Part shown: positions 1 through 8,956 of the stretch, in pieces
Layout of the letters: each line of letters opens with the position of its first letter
Position numbering within the stretch: the stretch's first letter is position 1
DNA from: an uncultured Pelagibacteraceae bacterium
GTDB taxonomy: Bacteria; Pseudomonadota; Alphaproteobacteria; Pelagibacterales; Pelagibacteraceae
Reading direction: 5' to 3'
Length of the DNA: 64,000 nt
Assembly: GCA_902594865.1 (NCBI GenBank)
Contig: CACJNV010000003.1
Span: forward strand, 35,668-99,667
Program-made: the position numbers and the translations under genes
The notes under the pieces: generated by a model
The model's database searches: none
Seen by the model: only the letters and a program-made list of their open reading frames with translations
Told to the model about the DNA's origin: nothing

Positions 1-47
1 ATTTTTTAATTTATTTATATTTATTGGCATCAAAAGATTAAAAAAGT

Positions 48-1106
48 TTAATCAAAATAAATAAATTCATAATCGCCAGTGTAGCCTGATTTTTTAAAAA
101 TCCATTTCCATGATTGAGTATCAATTAAAGTCTCAGCTGTTAATGCCCAACATTGTAAATTAAATTGTTGTTTATTATTTTTATAAGATTCTACGCAAAT
201 AAATTTATTTTTTGATAATCTTTCAATTTCTTTTAAGGCTTTTTCTAAGTTTTCTAGTTTTAAATTATGCAAAACATTTATACATATGACTAAATCAAAA
301 TGAATGTTTTTAAAACTGAATTTTTTTTTAATATCATGAAAAAAAACTTTATTTAGAAGCTCTTTTTTAGATTTCTTAATAGCGTATTTGGAAAAATCAC
401 AACATAAAATATTTTTATTTTTTAAAATTTTTTGCAACTCATATGCCAAAAAACCTTTACCACTTCCTATATCAAGGATTTTTGAATTTTCATTTAATCT
501 ATATTCTTTAACTAATTTTTTAGCTAAGTAAGTATGATAACCCTCTATGTATCTATATCCACCATATCCAAATTTTCGATTTCCATCCCAATAATCATAC
601 CCATATTTTTTAGAAACATTCATACATGCTACTTTATTGTTATTCATTCTTTCTAAATAATTTCTTTTTACTTTTTTATGTTTAAAGCTTACAAAGTTTC
701 TCAATTTTCCAATTGTCTTTGATTTTTTTTTACTAACTTCTGAAAGTTTAATTTTAAAGACCTCTTCAATATGGTTTTTATCTTTTTCATTTTGCATTTC
801 TAGTTCCTCGACTGCAAAATGAATAACTTTATTTTTCTTTAATATTTTGTTATATAAAAAATTTCTTTTTTTCTCATTTATAGGTAATTGAAATAGACTA
901 TAAAATACAAGACCATCATATTTTGAAATATCTTCTAACAGTTCCATCAATATTAAAGTACTTTCATCATATCTATATTCTGTTGCACTTAGTTGAAAAG
1001 TGTAATCTCTATTTGTACAATAATTTTGAATAACTATATTTTGAACATGTTGTGGAACTCGTTCTCCAAGAAAAGGTCTACTAAATATATAACCCTTTAA
1101 AATCAT
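48..1106 (-). CDS. Fusion protein: N-terminal sporadic carbohydrate cluster (LIC12192/TIGR04323-like) domain + C-terminal class I SAM-dependent methyltransferase
   Basis: N-term 'KGYIFSRPFLGERVPQHVQNIVIQNYC...LSATEYRYDESTLILMELLEDISKYDGLVFYSLFQLP' matches my recollection of the LIC12192 family; C-term 'SKILDIGSGKGFLAYELQ...FDLVICINVLHNL' is a SAM motif I region. Confidence 0.75.
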   Translation of the reverse strand: MILKGYIFSRPFLGERVPQHVQNIVIQNYCTNRDYTFQLSATEYRYDESTLILMELLEDISKYDGLVFYSLFQLPINEKKRNFLYNKILKKNKVIHFAVEELEMQNEKDKNHIEEVFKIKLSEVSKKKSKTIGKLRNFVSFKHKKVKRNYLERMNNNKVACMNVSKKYGYDYWDGNRKFGYGGYRYIEGYHTYLAKKLVKEYRLNENSKILDIGSGKGFLAYELQKILKNKNILCCDFSKYAIKKSKKELLNKVFFHDIKKKFSFKNIHFDLVICINVLHNLKLENLEKALKEIERLSKNKFICVESYKNNKQQFNLQCWALTAETLIDTQSWKWIFKKSGYTGDYEFIYFD

Positions 1107-1873
1107 ATGAATGGATATTTATAATTTATACCTATTTTAGTCATTGGTCTTGTTGTAATTGGCAAAAAGAATTCTCCAATCTTCTTATCCTCGTAGGGTG
1201 AAAAAATATTTTTAAATCTACAGTTTAATGACCATCTGGTCTCATTTTCTAAATTTATTATATTTCCATGTGGTAGTGTTTGGTTGAAAATTAAAAATTC
1301 ACCATATTTTATATTAATCCACTCAACTTTATTTTTAATAATATCAAATATCTGTTTACTACTTTTAATTTTTTTTTCCTTAATTTTTTTCAAGAAGAAA
1401 CTTAGTTTTTTTTGGTTAAGTATATACATAGATTTTGTTTTATAACAATTTACTAGTGGAACCCATAAATTAATTTCATATGGCGAATCTCCAGACCACA
1501 CATCTGAATGTATTGGTAGCAAAGAAGATGAATCATTAGGTACTTGAATACTTAGATTCAATCTTTTTTGCATCATTAATTCATTTCCAACGAGGGTATA
1601 AAGGTGTTCGCGAGCTAGATTAAAGTATTTATTTCTTATCGATTTATTTTTATTGAGATTGTTAAGAATTTTTACTCTTATTTTATTTAAGTCTTTGATT
1701 TTATTGTATTTATGGAATGAGTTGAGATTTAATGTCTTTTTTTTAGTTATTTTTTTTTTTATACATTTATTAAGATATTCTAAAGATTTTTTGTCTTCAA
1801 CTTTACCAATATAATAGCCATTTTGTAGAAATTTATTTATTATTTTATTTTCCTCGTTCTTAAAAAAAGTCAT
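1103..1873 (-). CDS. Putative 2OG-Fe(II) oxygenase (sporadic carbohydrate cluster type)
   Basis: HxD ('PIHSDVWSGDSPYEINLWVPL') followed by distal H and R ('LPHGNIINLENETRWSLNCRF'); 4-bp overlap with the LIC12192-like fusion gene. Confidence 0.7.
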   Translation of the reverse strand: MTFFKNEENKIINKFLQNGYYIGKVEDKKSLEYLNKCIKKKITKKKTLNLNSFHKYNKIKDLNKIRVKILNNLNKNKSIRNKYFNLAREHLYTLVGNELMMQKRLNLSIQVPNDSSSLLPIHSDVWSGDSPYEINLWVPLVNCYKTKSMYILNQKKLSFFLKKIKEKKIKSSKQIFDIIKNKVEWINIKYGEFLIFNQTLPHGNIINLENETRWSLNCRFKNIFSPYEDKKIGEFFLPITTRPMTKIGINYKYPFI

Positions 1874-1924
1874 AGTAAAATTAATTTAACATTTAAATTA
1901 TTAATATAAAATAAATAAATCAAT

Positions 1925-2902
1925 TTATTCAAGATTGATTTTTTGCATTTTTTTTATATTAAAGTATTCTTCATTTGTTAATGGATTTTTGAAAAAATTA
2001 TTTTTAAAGGCATTTTTTAAATCTCTTACAGCACTATCAATATCATGCTTAGTTTTAAAGTTAATTGTGCTTTTAATTTTTTCAGATGATACATGATAAG
2101 ATCTAATATCATCTGTGCTTACTTTTTCCAAAAGTACTTCGTGGTCCATATTTTTTTTAACAATATTGGCAATTTCTAAAACAGGAAAATTTTCAAATCC
2201 AATATTAAAAGCCTGTCGATTTACCAATGAAGAATCTGCTTTGATCAAATCTACATAAGCTTGACACATGTCATTAATATGAATATTGGGTCTTAGTTGA
2301 TCCCCTCCAAAAACTTTAATTTTTTTTGTATGATAAGCTTGATTTGTTAATATATTTACTACTAAATCAAACCTTTGTCTTTTGCTAAAGCCACATACAG
2401 TTGAAGGCCTTGCATTAATAGTAATAAAATTTTCACTTGAATATTTATTAAGAATATTTTCACACATTACTTTATAAACTGAATAGTCAGTTAGTGGTTC
2501 AAGTTTCATATCTTCGTAAACATTTTTTTCCTTTTTTATTCCATAAACAGACGAAGAAGATGCATAAATGAATCTTTCAATTTCATTTTCTTTTGCAGCT
2601 TTAACAAAATTTTCAAAGCAGTCATAATTAATTGATTTACTTAACTTAGGATTAAGGTCATAGCTTGGATCATTGGAAATACAAGCAAGATGAATAACAA
2701 TATTGTGATCTTTAACTGAATTTGTTATTTTTTTAAGATCTCTTATATCTCCTTTAATTTTTTTTAAGTTTGGATGATCTTTTATGTGATCACCATAAAT
2801 AAATAAATCATATACAGTAACTTTATAATTTAATTTTAAAAGTATTTCTGCTAATACTGTTCCCACATATCCCGCACCACCAGGAATAAATATTTTCTTC
2901 AT
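1925..2902 (-). CDS. NAD-dependent epimerase/dehydratase (extended SDR)
   Basis: GGAGYVG Rossmann motif, 'YASSSSVYG', YxxxK ('YSVYKVMCE'). Confidence 0.9.
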   Translation of the reverse strand: MKKIFIPGGAGYVGTVLAEILLKLNYKVTVYDLFIYGDHIKDHPNLKKIKGDIRDLKKITNSVKDHNIVIHLACISNDPSYDLNPKLSKSINYDCFENFVKAAKENEIERFIYASSSSVYGIKKEKNVYEDMKLEPLTDYSVYKVMCENILNKYSSENFITINARPSTVCGFSKRQRFDLVVNILTNQAYHTKKIKVFGGDQLRPNIHINDMCQAYVDLIKADSSLVNRQAFNIGFENFPVLEIANIVKKNMDHEVLLEKVSTDDIRSYHVSSEKIKSTINFKTKHDIDSAVRDLKNAFKNNFFKNPLTNEEYFNIKKMQKINLE

Positions 2903-2904
2903 TA

Positions 2905-3891
2905 TTATTTAATTATGTTATTAGAAATTGAGACTTTTTCAGCATATTCTGCTGAGATTAACTCTTCACCTGTGGCTTCATCCCATACATTACAATTTTC
3001 ACATATAGAAATATTTTTTTTATTTCCTTTAAGGTGTAGTTCTCTCCTAGTATTCAAGATTTTTGATTGCCATAATTCTTTAATAGAGTTTTTCATTATA
3101 TTTCCAGTTGGAAACTTATTGTTGTAATCAACATTACATAATGGAACATCTCCATTAGCAAAAAAAACCATTAATGACCATAATGCTACGCAAGGCAAAT
3201 TTGGTTCAAAACTTTTTTCAACTGATTTATAATTTTCTAGCTGGCCACCCCAATTAAATATATTATGATAATAAACTCTATCATTGTCTGATACATATTT
3301 TTTCCAGAAATTGTAATAGTCATCCCATTCATCCAAATTTTCTTCCTGTCTAATCATTCTAATCCACACTCTACATTTTGGGTTAATTTTGTCTCTTAGC
3401 TGTAAAAACTTAATTGCATTATCTTTTACTACCTCAAAATTCAGTCGAACTCTTATTTTTTCAAATACATCCTTTTTAAGACTATCAATTGACATTATTA
3501 CCATGCCTAGTCCAGCCTCTAATAATTCAGTTGATTTTTTTTCATTAAGCAAAGAAACATTGGTAGCTATTGATGTGTTTGTTATTCCATTTTCGAAAAA
3601 TTTGTTAATTCTTTTAGGCATTTTTTTATCAATTAAAGGCTCACCATCTCTGTAGAGACTTACTCTTTTAATTTTTTCCTTATTTGAGATAATATCGTCA
3701 CTAATTTTTTTAAAAACATCATCTTTCATAACTGGGTAGTTTCTTTCCCAATCATTTATGGTACACATTGGACATCTTGCATTACATGCATTAACAGTTT
3801 CTATTTCAACATATTTTGGATAATCAAGTAATCCATCATATGTAGATTTTAAATCTATTCTTCTATTTAAATATTTATAAAAATCTTTCAT
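2905..3891 (-). CDS. Radical SAM protein with SPASM-like C-terminal cysteines
   Basis: CxxxCxxC ('CNARCPMC'), 'SLYRDGEPLI', C-terminal 'PLCNVDY...CENCNVWD'. Confidence 0.9.
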   Translation of the reverse strand: MKDFYKYLNRRIDLKSTYDGLLDYPKYVEIETVNACNARCPMCTINDWERNYPVMKDDVFKKISDDIISNKEKIKRVSLYRDGEPLIDKKMPKRINKFFENGITNTSIATNVSLLNEKKSTELLEAGLGMVIMSIDSLKKDVFEKIRVRLNFEVVKDNAIKFLQLRDKINPKCRVWIRMIRQEENLDEWDDYYNFWKKYVSDNDRVYYHNIFNWGGQLENYKSVEKSFEPNLPCVALWSLMVFFANGDVPLCNVDYNNKFPTGNIMKNSIKELWQSKILNTRRELHLKGNKKNISICENCNVWDEATGEELISAEYAEKVSISNNIIK

Positions 3892-3895
3892 TAAT

Positions 3896-4408
3896 TTACT
3901 TTATCATTTTTATTACTTTTTTTTTAAATTGATTTATTCCAAGTTTATTTCTAAATTTATGATTCCATTTAGGAAAAATACTGTCGTTTTTTTTAAGAAA
4001 TGGCCCTATTTTACTTTCATGGTAAATTACAAACTTAGTTAGTGGTATCATTGTATGATAGGTATTTAATGGAGTTCTAAAAATATCATGCTTAACTAAT
4101 TTACAAATTTTTTTGATCTTTCCATTATCTTTAAAAAGTATGCTAGCCATTGATCCTTTAATTATATGGTATGTTTCTCCTTTTTTTTGATGTTTGTGAG
4201 GAAGATAGAAGTTTTTTCTTTGTTGTAAAATTACCATATCATGATGTTTATCTAAAGAATTTTTATGTAGACAAATTCTCAAATCTTTTTTTGTTTTTAT
4301 ATAATTTTTCTCTAAAAATTTAATCATTTTATGGCTTAAGAATTTGTAACTATCTTTTAGGAAAAATGATTTTGATTTTGCCTTTTTATCTTCGATTAAG
4401 TTTTTCAT
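3896..4408 (-). CDS. Cupin-fold protein, WbuC-like
   Basis: 'LPHKHQKKGETYHIIKGSMASILFKDNGKI...TYHTMIPLTKFVIYHESKIGPF' resembles WbuC family; sits in polysaccharide operon. Confidence 0.7.
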   Translation of the reverse strand: MKNLIEDKKAKSKSFFLKDSYKFLSHKMIKFLEKNYIKTKKDLRICLHKNSLDKHHDMVILQQRKNFYLPHKHQKKGETYHIIKGSMASILFKDNGKIKKICKLVKHDIFRTPLNTYHTMIPLTKFVIYHESKIGPFLKKNDSIFPKWNHKFRNKLGINQFKKKVIKMIK

Positions 4409-5276
4409 ATCTTGGATTTTTAATTAATTTTTGAATTATGTCTTCTATATTACTTATCTTAAAATTAAGCAATTTATTAAGTTTATTAGACTGTAGACTA
4501 AGATTTTTTGGTCTTTTCTCAGGAAATTTTAAATCATTTATACTAATTTTCTTTATTTTTAATTTAAAATTAGGATACTTATTTTTCAATTTTTTATAAA
4601 TAAGATTATATATTTTATATCTACTATACGATTTAGGACCACAGATATTAAATGTTCCTGTTATATTTTTTTTTAAGAAAAAATGAATTATTTTTTTTAA
4701 ATCATTTACATATAAAGGATTAAATATTTGATCATAAGCTCCAAAAAAATTTCTTTGACCTTTTTGCACTAGATTTAAAAAATCTGTTAAGAGTCCCTTT
4801 ACACGAAGGTTATCACCATAGGTTTTAGCAATCCTTAATATAGAGTAATTTGTAATATTTTTTTTTATATATTTTTCAATTAAGAGTTTTTGCATACCAT
4901 ATAAATTAATAGGATTAGTATTAGATTTTTCAGAATAGTCACCTTTATTACCGGAATATACAAATTCGGTTGAGATGAAAATAAGATGTATATCTTTGTT
5001 CTTAACTTTAGAAATTAAATTTTTCGTATATTTAACATTAATCGAGTGGGATTTTTTTTTATTTTTAAAACATTCGTCTGGATCACTAATTGCACTCAAT
5101 AAAATAATTTTGTTTATATTATATTTCTTAATTAATAATGATACATTATCATTACATAAATCAAATTTAATTCCATTTGGAATTCTATTTTTAAAATAAG
5201 TAAAGAAGTAGTTTTTGTTTGAATTTTTTAAAAATTTTCCAATTTTTCCACTCCCACCTATTATTAATACTTTCAT
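4386..5276 (-). CDS. RfbD-like dTDP-4-dehydrorhamnose reductase family SDR
   Basis: 'LIIGGSGKIGKFL', 'FISTEFVYSGNKGDYSEKSNTNPINLYGMQKLLIEKYI', 'GTFNICGPKSYSRY'. Confidence 0.8.
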   Translation of the reverse strand: MKVLIIGGSGKIGKFLKNSNKNYFFTYFKNRIPNGIKFDLCNDNVSLLIKKYNINKIILLSAISDPDECFKNKKKSHSINVKYTKNLISKVKNKDIHLIFISTEFVYSGNKGDYSEKSNTNPINLYGMQKLLIEKYIKKNITNYSILRIAKTYGDNLRVKGLLTDFLNLVQKGQRNFFGAYDQIFNPLYVNDLKKIIHFFLKKNITGTFNICGPKSYSRYKIYNLIYKKLKNKYPNFKLKIKKISINDLKFPEKRPKNLSLQSNKLNKLLNFKISNIEDIIQKLIKNPRYEKLNRR

Positions 5277-5322
5277 CTAATATAATTTTCTTTTTCTTTT
5301 TATTTTTTTTGGGCAGTTTTTA

Positions 5323-6303
5323 TTATTTAAGGTACTTAAACCAGTCAGCCGTTGCAATTTTAATTTTCTTTTTGTCCCAAATTGGAGCATTTTTCCACAA
5401 ATTTATATTATCTAAAAGTTTATTCACACCTTGTTCAATCCCAATTTTTGGTTGCCAATTAAGGAGCCTTTTTGCTTTCTGTATTTTAGCCCATGTAATT
5501 TCTGGTTCACCTGGTCGTTTAGGTATATAAATTTTTTTGCCACCTAGTAATTTCACAATATAATTTACACTATAGCATTTTCCACTACCTACATTGATTA
5601 TTTGATTTTTCTTTTTAAGTTTTATAGATTTTACTAATGCGTCAACAACATCTGTTACATAAGTAAAATCTCTTTTTTGTTTTCCACTTCCAACGATAGT
5701 AAAGGGTTTTTTATTTAATTTTTGAGCCAAGAAGATTCCAAACATTGCCCCGTAGGAACCTGTTGTTCTAGATCTTTCACCATAAATATTAAAAAATCTT
5801 AATGAGGTAACATTTAAATTATAGATTTTCCCCCAGTTCATTACTATGTCCTCACCTAATTTTTTAGTTAAAGCATACGGGTACTGAGGATTGAGCTTTT
5901 CAAGTTCGTCTGTTGGATATTTTTTTGGTATCCCGTAAGATGATGATGAGGCTGCATATATGATTTTTTTAACTTTATATTCACGTGAATTTTCCAAGAT
6001 ATTTAAGGTTCCTTTCACATTTACGTTAAAATATTTAGTTGGTTTATTTATACTTGGCACAATGTCAGCAATTGCTGCTAAATGAATAACCACATCTATT
6101 TTTTTGAAATATTTTTTCCATTCTCCATTTTTAGATATATCTACTTTAATAAGTTTAATTTTCTTAATGGAGTTTTTAATATTGGAAATTTTTCCATTAG
6201 ATAAATCATCAATAATTGTAACAGTGTGATTAAGTTTAACTAGCTGATCAACTAAATGACTTCCCAAAAAACCACAACCCCCTGTAACTAATATTTTTGC
6301 CAT
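5323..6303 (-). CDS. NAD-dependent epimerase (UDP-glucose 4-epimerase-like)
   Basis: 'ILVTGGCGFLGSHLVDQL', 'YAASSSSYGIPKKYPTDE', 'YPYALTKKLGE', 'RFFNIYG'. Confidence 0.9.
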   Translation of the reverse strand: MAKILVTGGCGFLGSHLVDQLVKLNHTVTIIDDLSNGKISNIKNSIKKIKLIKVDISKNGEWKKYFKKIDVVIHLAAIADIVPSINKPTKYFNVNVKGTLNILENSREYKVKKIIYAASSSSYGIPKKYPTDELEKLNPQYPYALTKKLGEDIVMNWGKIYNLNVTSLRFFNIYGERSRTTGSYGAMFGIFLAQKLNKKPFTIVGSGKQKRDFTYVTDVVDALVKSIKLKKKNQIINVGSGKCYSVNYIVKLLGGKKIYIPKRPGEPEITWAKIQKAKRLLNWQPKIGIEQGVNKLLDNINLWKNAPIWDKKKIKIATADWFKYLK

Positions 6304-6309
6304 TTAAAC

Positions 6310-6789
6310 TTAAAAATAAAAATTTTTTTTATGAATATTGTAAAATTTTCTTAATTTTAGAATTACATTCATTTTTCTAATACCATTTTTTTTTATTTGA
6401 AAAAATTCTTTTTGAGAATTTACTAACTTATTTTCTTTTAAAATTCTAATTCTTTTATCAAATTCATTTTGAACAATATTGTTTGTTATCTCTTTTATCC
6501 TATATTTATTTTTATTTTTTGATAAAAATACTAATATTTTTATTGATACAGATTTTGTAATTATTCCATAGATCCAGGTGTATATAGTGAATAGAAATGT
6601 TAGGATTGAAAAATTCAGCCACATTAAATCTAAATTAAATTTTTGTTTAAAAATGAAAATTGATGCATTAAATATAATGATTGAAAAATAAGCGATAATT
6701 ACAAATAAATATGTATTAGATATCATTTTTTTGATTAAAGTTAAAAAAATTATAATTAGTAAAATATTGATCACTAATAAATTAAGCAT
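6310..6789 (-). CDS. Small polytopic membrane protein with winged-helix-like cytoplasmic tail
   Basis: Hydrophobic N-terminal ~100 aa; tail 'SIKILVFLSKNKNKYRIKEI...FDKRIRILKENKLVNSQKEFFQIKKNGIRK' reads like a wHTH. Confidence 0.55.
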   Translation of the reverse strand: MLNLLVINILLIIIFLTLIKKMISNTYLFVIIAYFSIIIFNASIFIFKQKFNLDLMWLNFSILTFLFTIYTWIYGIITKSVSIKILVFLSKNKNKYRIKEITNNIVQNEFDKRIRILKENKLVNSQKEFFQIKKNGIRKMNVILKLRKFYNIHKKNFYF

Positions 6790-7279
6790 AGTAAAAATAT
6801 TTTCTTAAAAAAGTATGTATTTTAGAAATAGTTAATCCGATAGAATTTATTTGAATAATATCTCTCTTTTTTTTAATAGATTTAATTATTAATAAAAGTT
6901 TGATTCTATCACGAGTAAAAACATTTAAATTTTTGTTACCTGAGTAAATTTGAATCCATTTATATTTATTTATTCGCTTTTTATCCTTTATAGCTTCCAG
7001 CATTGAGACAGTAAAACCCCAGATTAATATACTCCAAAATGTAAAATTTATAATGATGGATGAAGTAAGAATTAAAATTGATGCTAAAATAAAAATTTCA
7101 TTTATTTTGAAAAAAAATACTCCAAAATAAATAATCAACAAATAACACGTGATAGAGGTGATTAAAAAGTTTGTTTTTGGATCAATCTTCTTAAAAATAA
7201 AACTAAAAATAGCTAATTGTAATAATTGAGAAATACATATTAGAAAAGTTATAATTATGAATTTAATTTCTATGGTCAT
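6782..7279 (-). CDS. Small polytopic membrane protein, possible paralogue of the adjacent 6310-6789 product
   Basis: Same length and layout (about four hydrophobic segments + basic tail); 8-bp overlap with downstream gene. Confidence 0.55.
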   Translation of the reverse strand: MTIEIKFIIITFLICISQLLQLAIFSFIFKKIDPKTNFLITSITCYLLIIYFGVFFFKINEIFILASILILTSSIIINFTFWSILIWGFTVSMLEAIKDKKRINKYKWIQIYSGNKNLNVFTRDRIKLLLIIKSIKKKRDIIQINSIGLTISKIHTFLRKYFYYA

Positions 7280-8944
7280 TTAATCTTTATAAAAAAAGTA
7301 ATAAGAGTTAATTTTTTTTATTTTTAATTTATTATCTATTTTGTAGTTAGTGCAAATTTTCTTACTATACATACAATACCCACTTATTGGATTTAAAATT
7401 ATTTTACCTTCAAGTGTATTAATGTTAAAATTAGTCAGCTGATTTTCATCATTCATTGAATAATATTTTGGCCATGGATGATTGTTATAATCATTATTAG
7501 TATAAAAAATTCTATACAAGTTTTTTGTTGTTATAATAGTTATAAAAAGAATAATTAAAATATTAAACAATTTTTTAGCATTTTTTTTAAAATTATAGTG
7601 CATAGCTAAATAAGCAAATATAAAACAAATTAAACTTATGATGTAAGAATAACCGTATCTAAAAACTGGAACTTTCAGTAACCAAAATAATGTGGATATA
7701 AACATTAAAATAATTAAACTTAAAAAAGTTTTATCTATAATTAATTTTTTTCGTTTTTTTTTAATTGTGTGAAATAGTAAAATTAGAATTATCAAAAAAG
7801 TCAAATAAGGTAAAAGAATACCTAAAATCTTCTTTAAATGAATTTGTGACCAATAAGGAAACCAAAATAGATCTTTCAAATATGTTTCTTTTGAAACCTC
7901 TTGTTTGTCATTATCATTAATCGAACGAACATAATCTGGCCATCCCTTAGTCCAAGCTTCATTTTCAAATGATACACTTTCAACTTCTTTAATATCAGTC
8001 CAAAATAAGGAGGAATTACATAATGATTTGACTGGATATAGAACACATCCAGAGACAATTATATTTTTTAATATCCAAAAAATACCAAAAATGATTATGA
8101 AATAGACTCTTTTTAATTTTAGAATTTCTTTCAAACTAGTATTCTTTAATAATATAACACTAAAAAAAATACTAAGTAACAAAGTAATCTTATTAAAAAT
8201 TATAAATGGTATTAGAACAAGATTATTTGCAATACTTTTAACTTCTGTTTTATTAAGACTTAACATTTCGGAAATTAAAAAAAAAAATAAAAAATGTGAT
8301 GGAGCATCATTTCCATACTCACTGTATCGATTCATTTTGTATGCAATAAAAATTGATGCTGAAATTAAGAAAAAAAAATGAAAATCATATTTTTGCCTCT
8401 TATTTTTTTCATAAATTTTACTAAAAAAATTGATCATAACCGCCGAAGCAATTAGAGCTTGAGCATATACAATTCCATTTTCCCCAAATATTATGTTGTT
8501 TGATATTGCTGAGAGATATTGAATAATAGATATATGACCATATCTAAAATGAAGGTTAGATAGACCAAATAAAATTTTTTCTTCATTTAAAATTTTTATA
8601 TAGGGTAAGTGATATAATCCAGCATCAGGTCTATAAACATGGCTTTCATAAATTAATAGAGTAATTATTATTGTAGAAAATATTAAGAATAGAAAAAATT
8701 GTTTTGTAAAATAGATATCTTTTTTTTTTATTAAAAATATTATTGGCAGAATAAGAACTAAAGTATTTATTGATTTATTTAATGGAAAAAAAAAATTTAA
8801 AAAAAGTGCTATAAAACTTAATATAATCAATCCATATAAAAGCTGAGATGAAAAATAATCTAAATTTTTCTTATTTTCATTTGATAAGAATAAACCTAAT
8901 GGTGTAAATAGGATGAGTATTAAAAAAGATTGTAAAATAAGCAT
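7280..8944 (-). CDS. Large polytopic membrane protein, GT-C-like (possibly LIC_10190-type)
   Basis: 554 aa, many hydrophobic segments, first loop motif 'YESHVYRPDAGLYHLPYIKILNEEKILFGLSNLHFRYGH'. Confidence 0.6.
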   Translation of the reverse strand: MLILQSFLILILFTPLGLFLSNENKKNLDYFSSQLLYGLIILSFIALFLNFFFPLNKSINTLVLILPIIFLIKKKDIYFTKQFFLFLIFSTIIITLLIYESHVYRPDAGLYHLPYIKILNEEKILFGLSNLHFRYGHISIIQYLSAISNNIIFGENGIVYAQALIASAVMINFFSKIYEKNKRQKYDFHFFFLISASIFIAYKMNRYSEYGNDAPSHFLFFFLISEMLSLNKTEVKSIANNLVLIPFIIFNKITLLLSIFFSVILLKNTSLKEILKLKRVYFIIIFGIFWILKNIIVSGCVLYPVKSLCNSSLFWTDIKEVESVSFENEAWTKGWPDYVRSINDNDKQEVSKETYLKDLFWFPYWSQIHLKKILGILLPYLTFLIILILLFHTIKKKRKKLIIDKTFLSLIILMFISTLFWLLKVPVFRYGYSYIISLICFIFAYLAMHYNFKKNAKKLFNILIILFITIITTKNLYRIFYTNNDYNNHPWPKYYSMNDENQLTNFNINTLEGKIILNPISGYCMYSKKICTNYKIDNKLKIKKINSYYFFYKD

Positions 8945-8956
8945 AGATAAAATTGA

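Noticed and set aside
2915-3127. Plus-strand ORF 2915-3127 (and 3389-3655) antisense to the radical SAM gene
   Set aside because: Shadow ORFs of a convincing radical SAM CDS; no recognisable product.
5219-5530. 103-aa plus-strand ORF across 4386-5276/5323-6303
   Set aside because: Antisense to two clear SDR genes; hydrophobic low-complexity artefact of AT-rich coding sequence.
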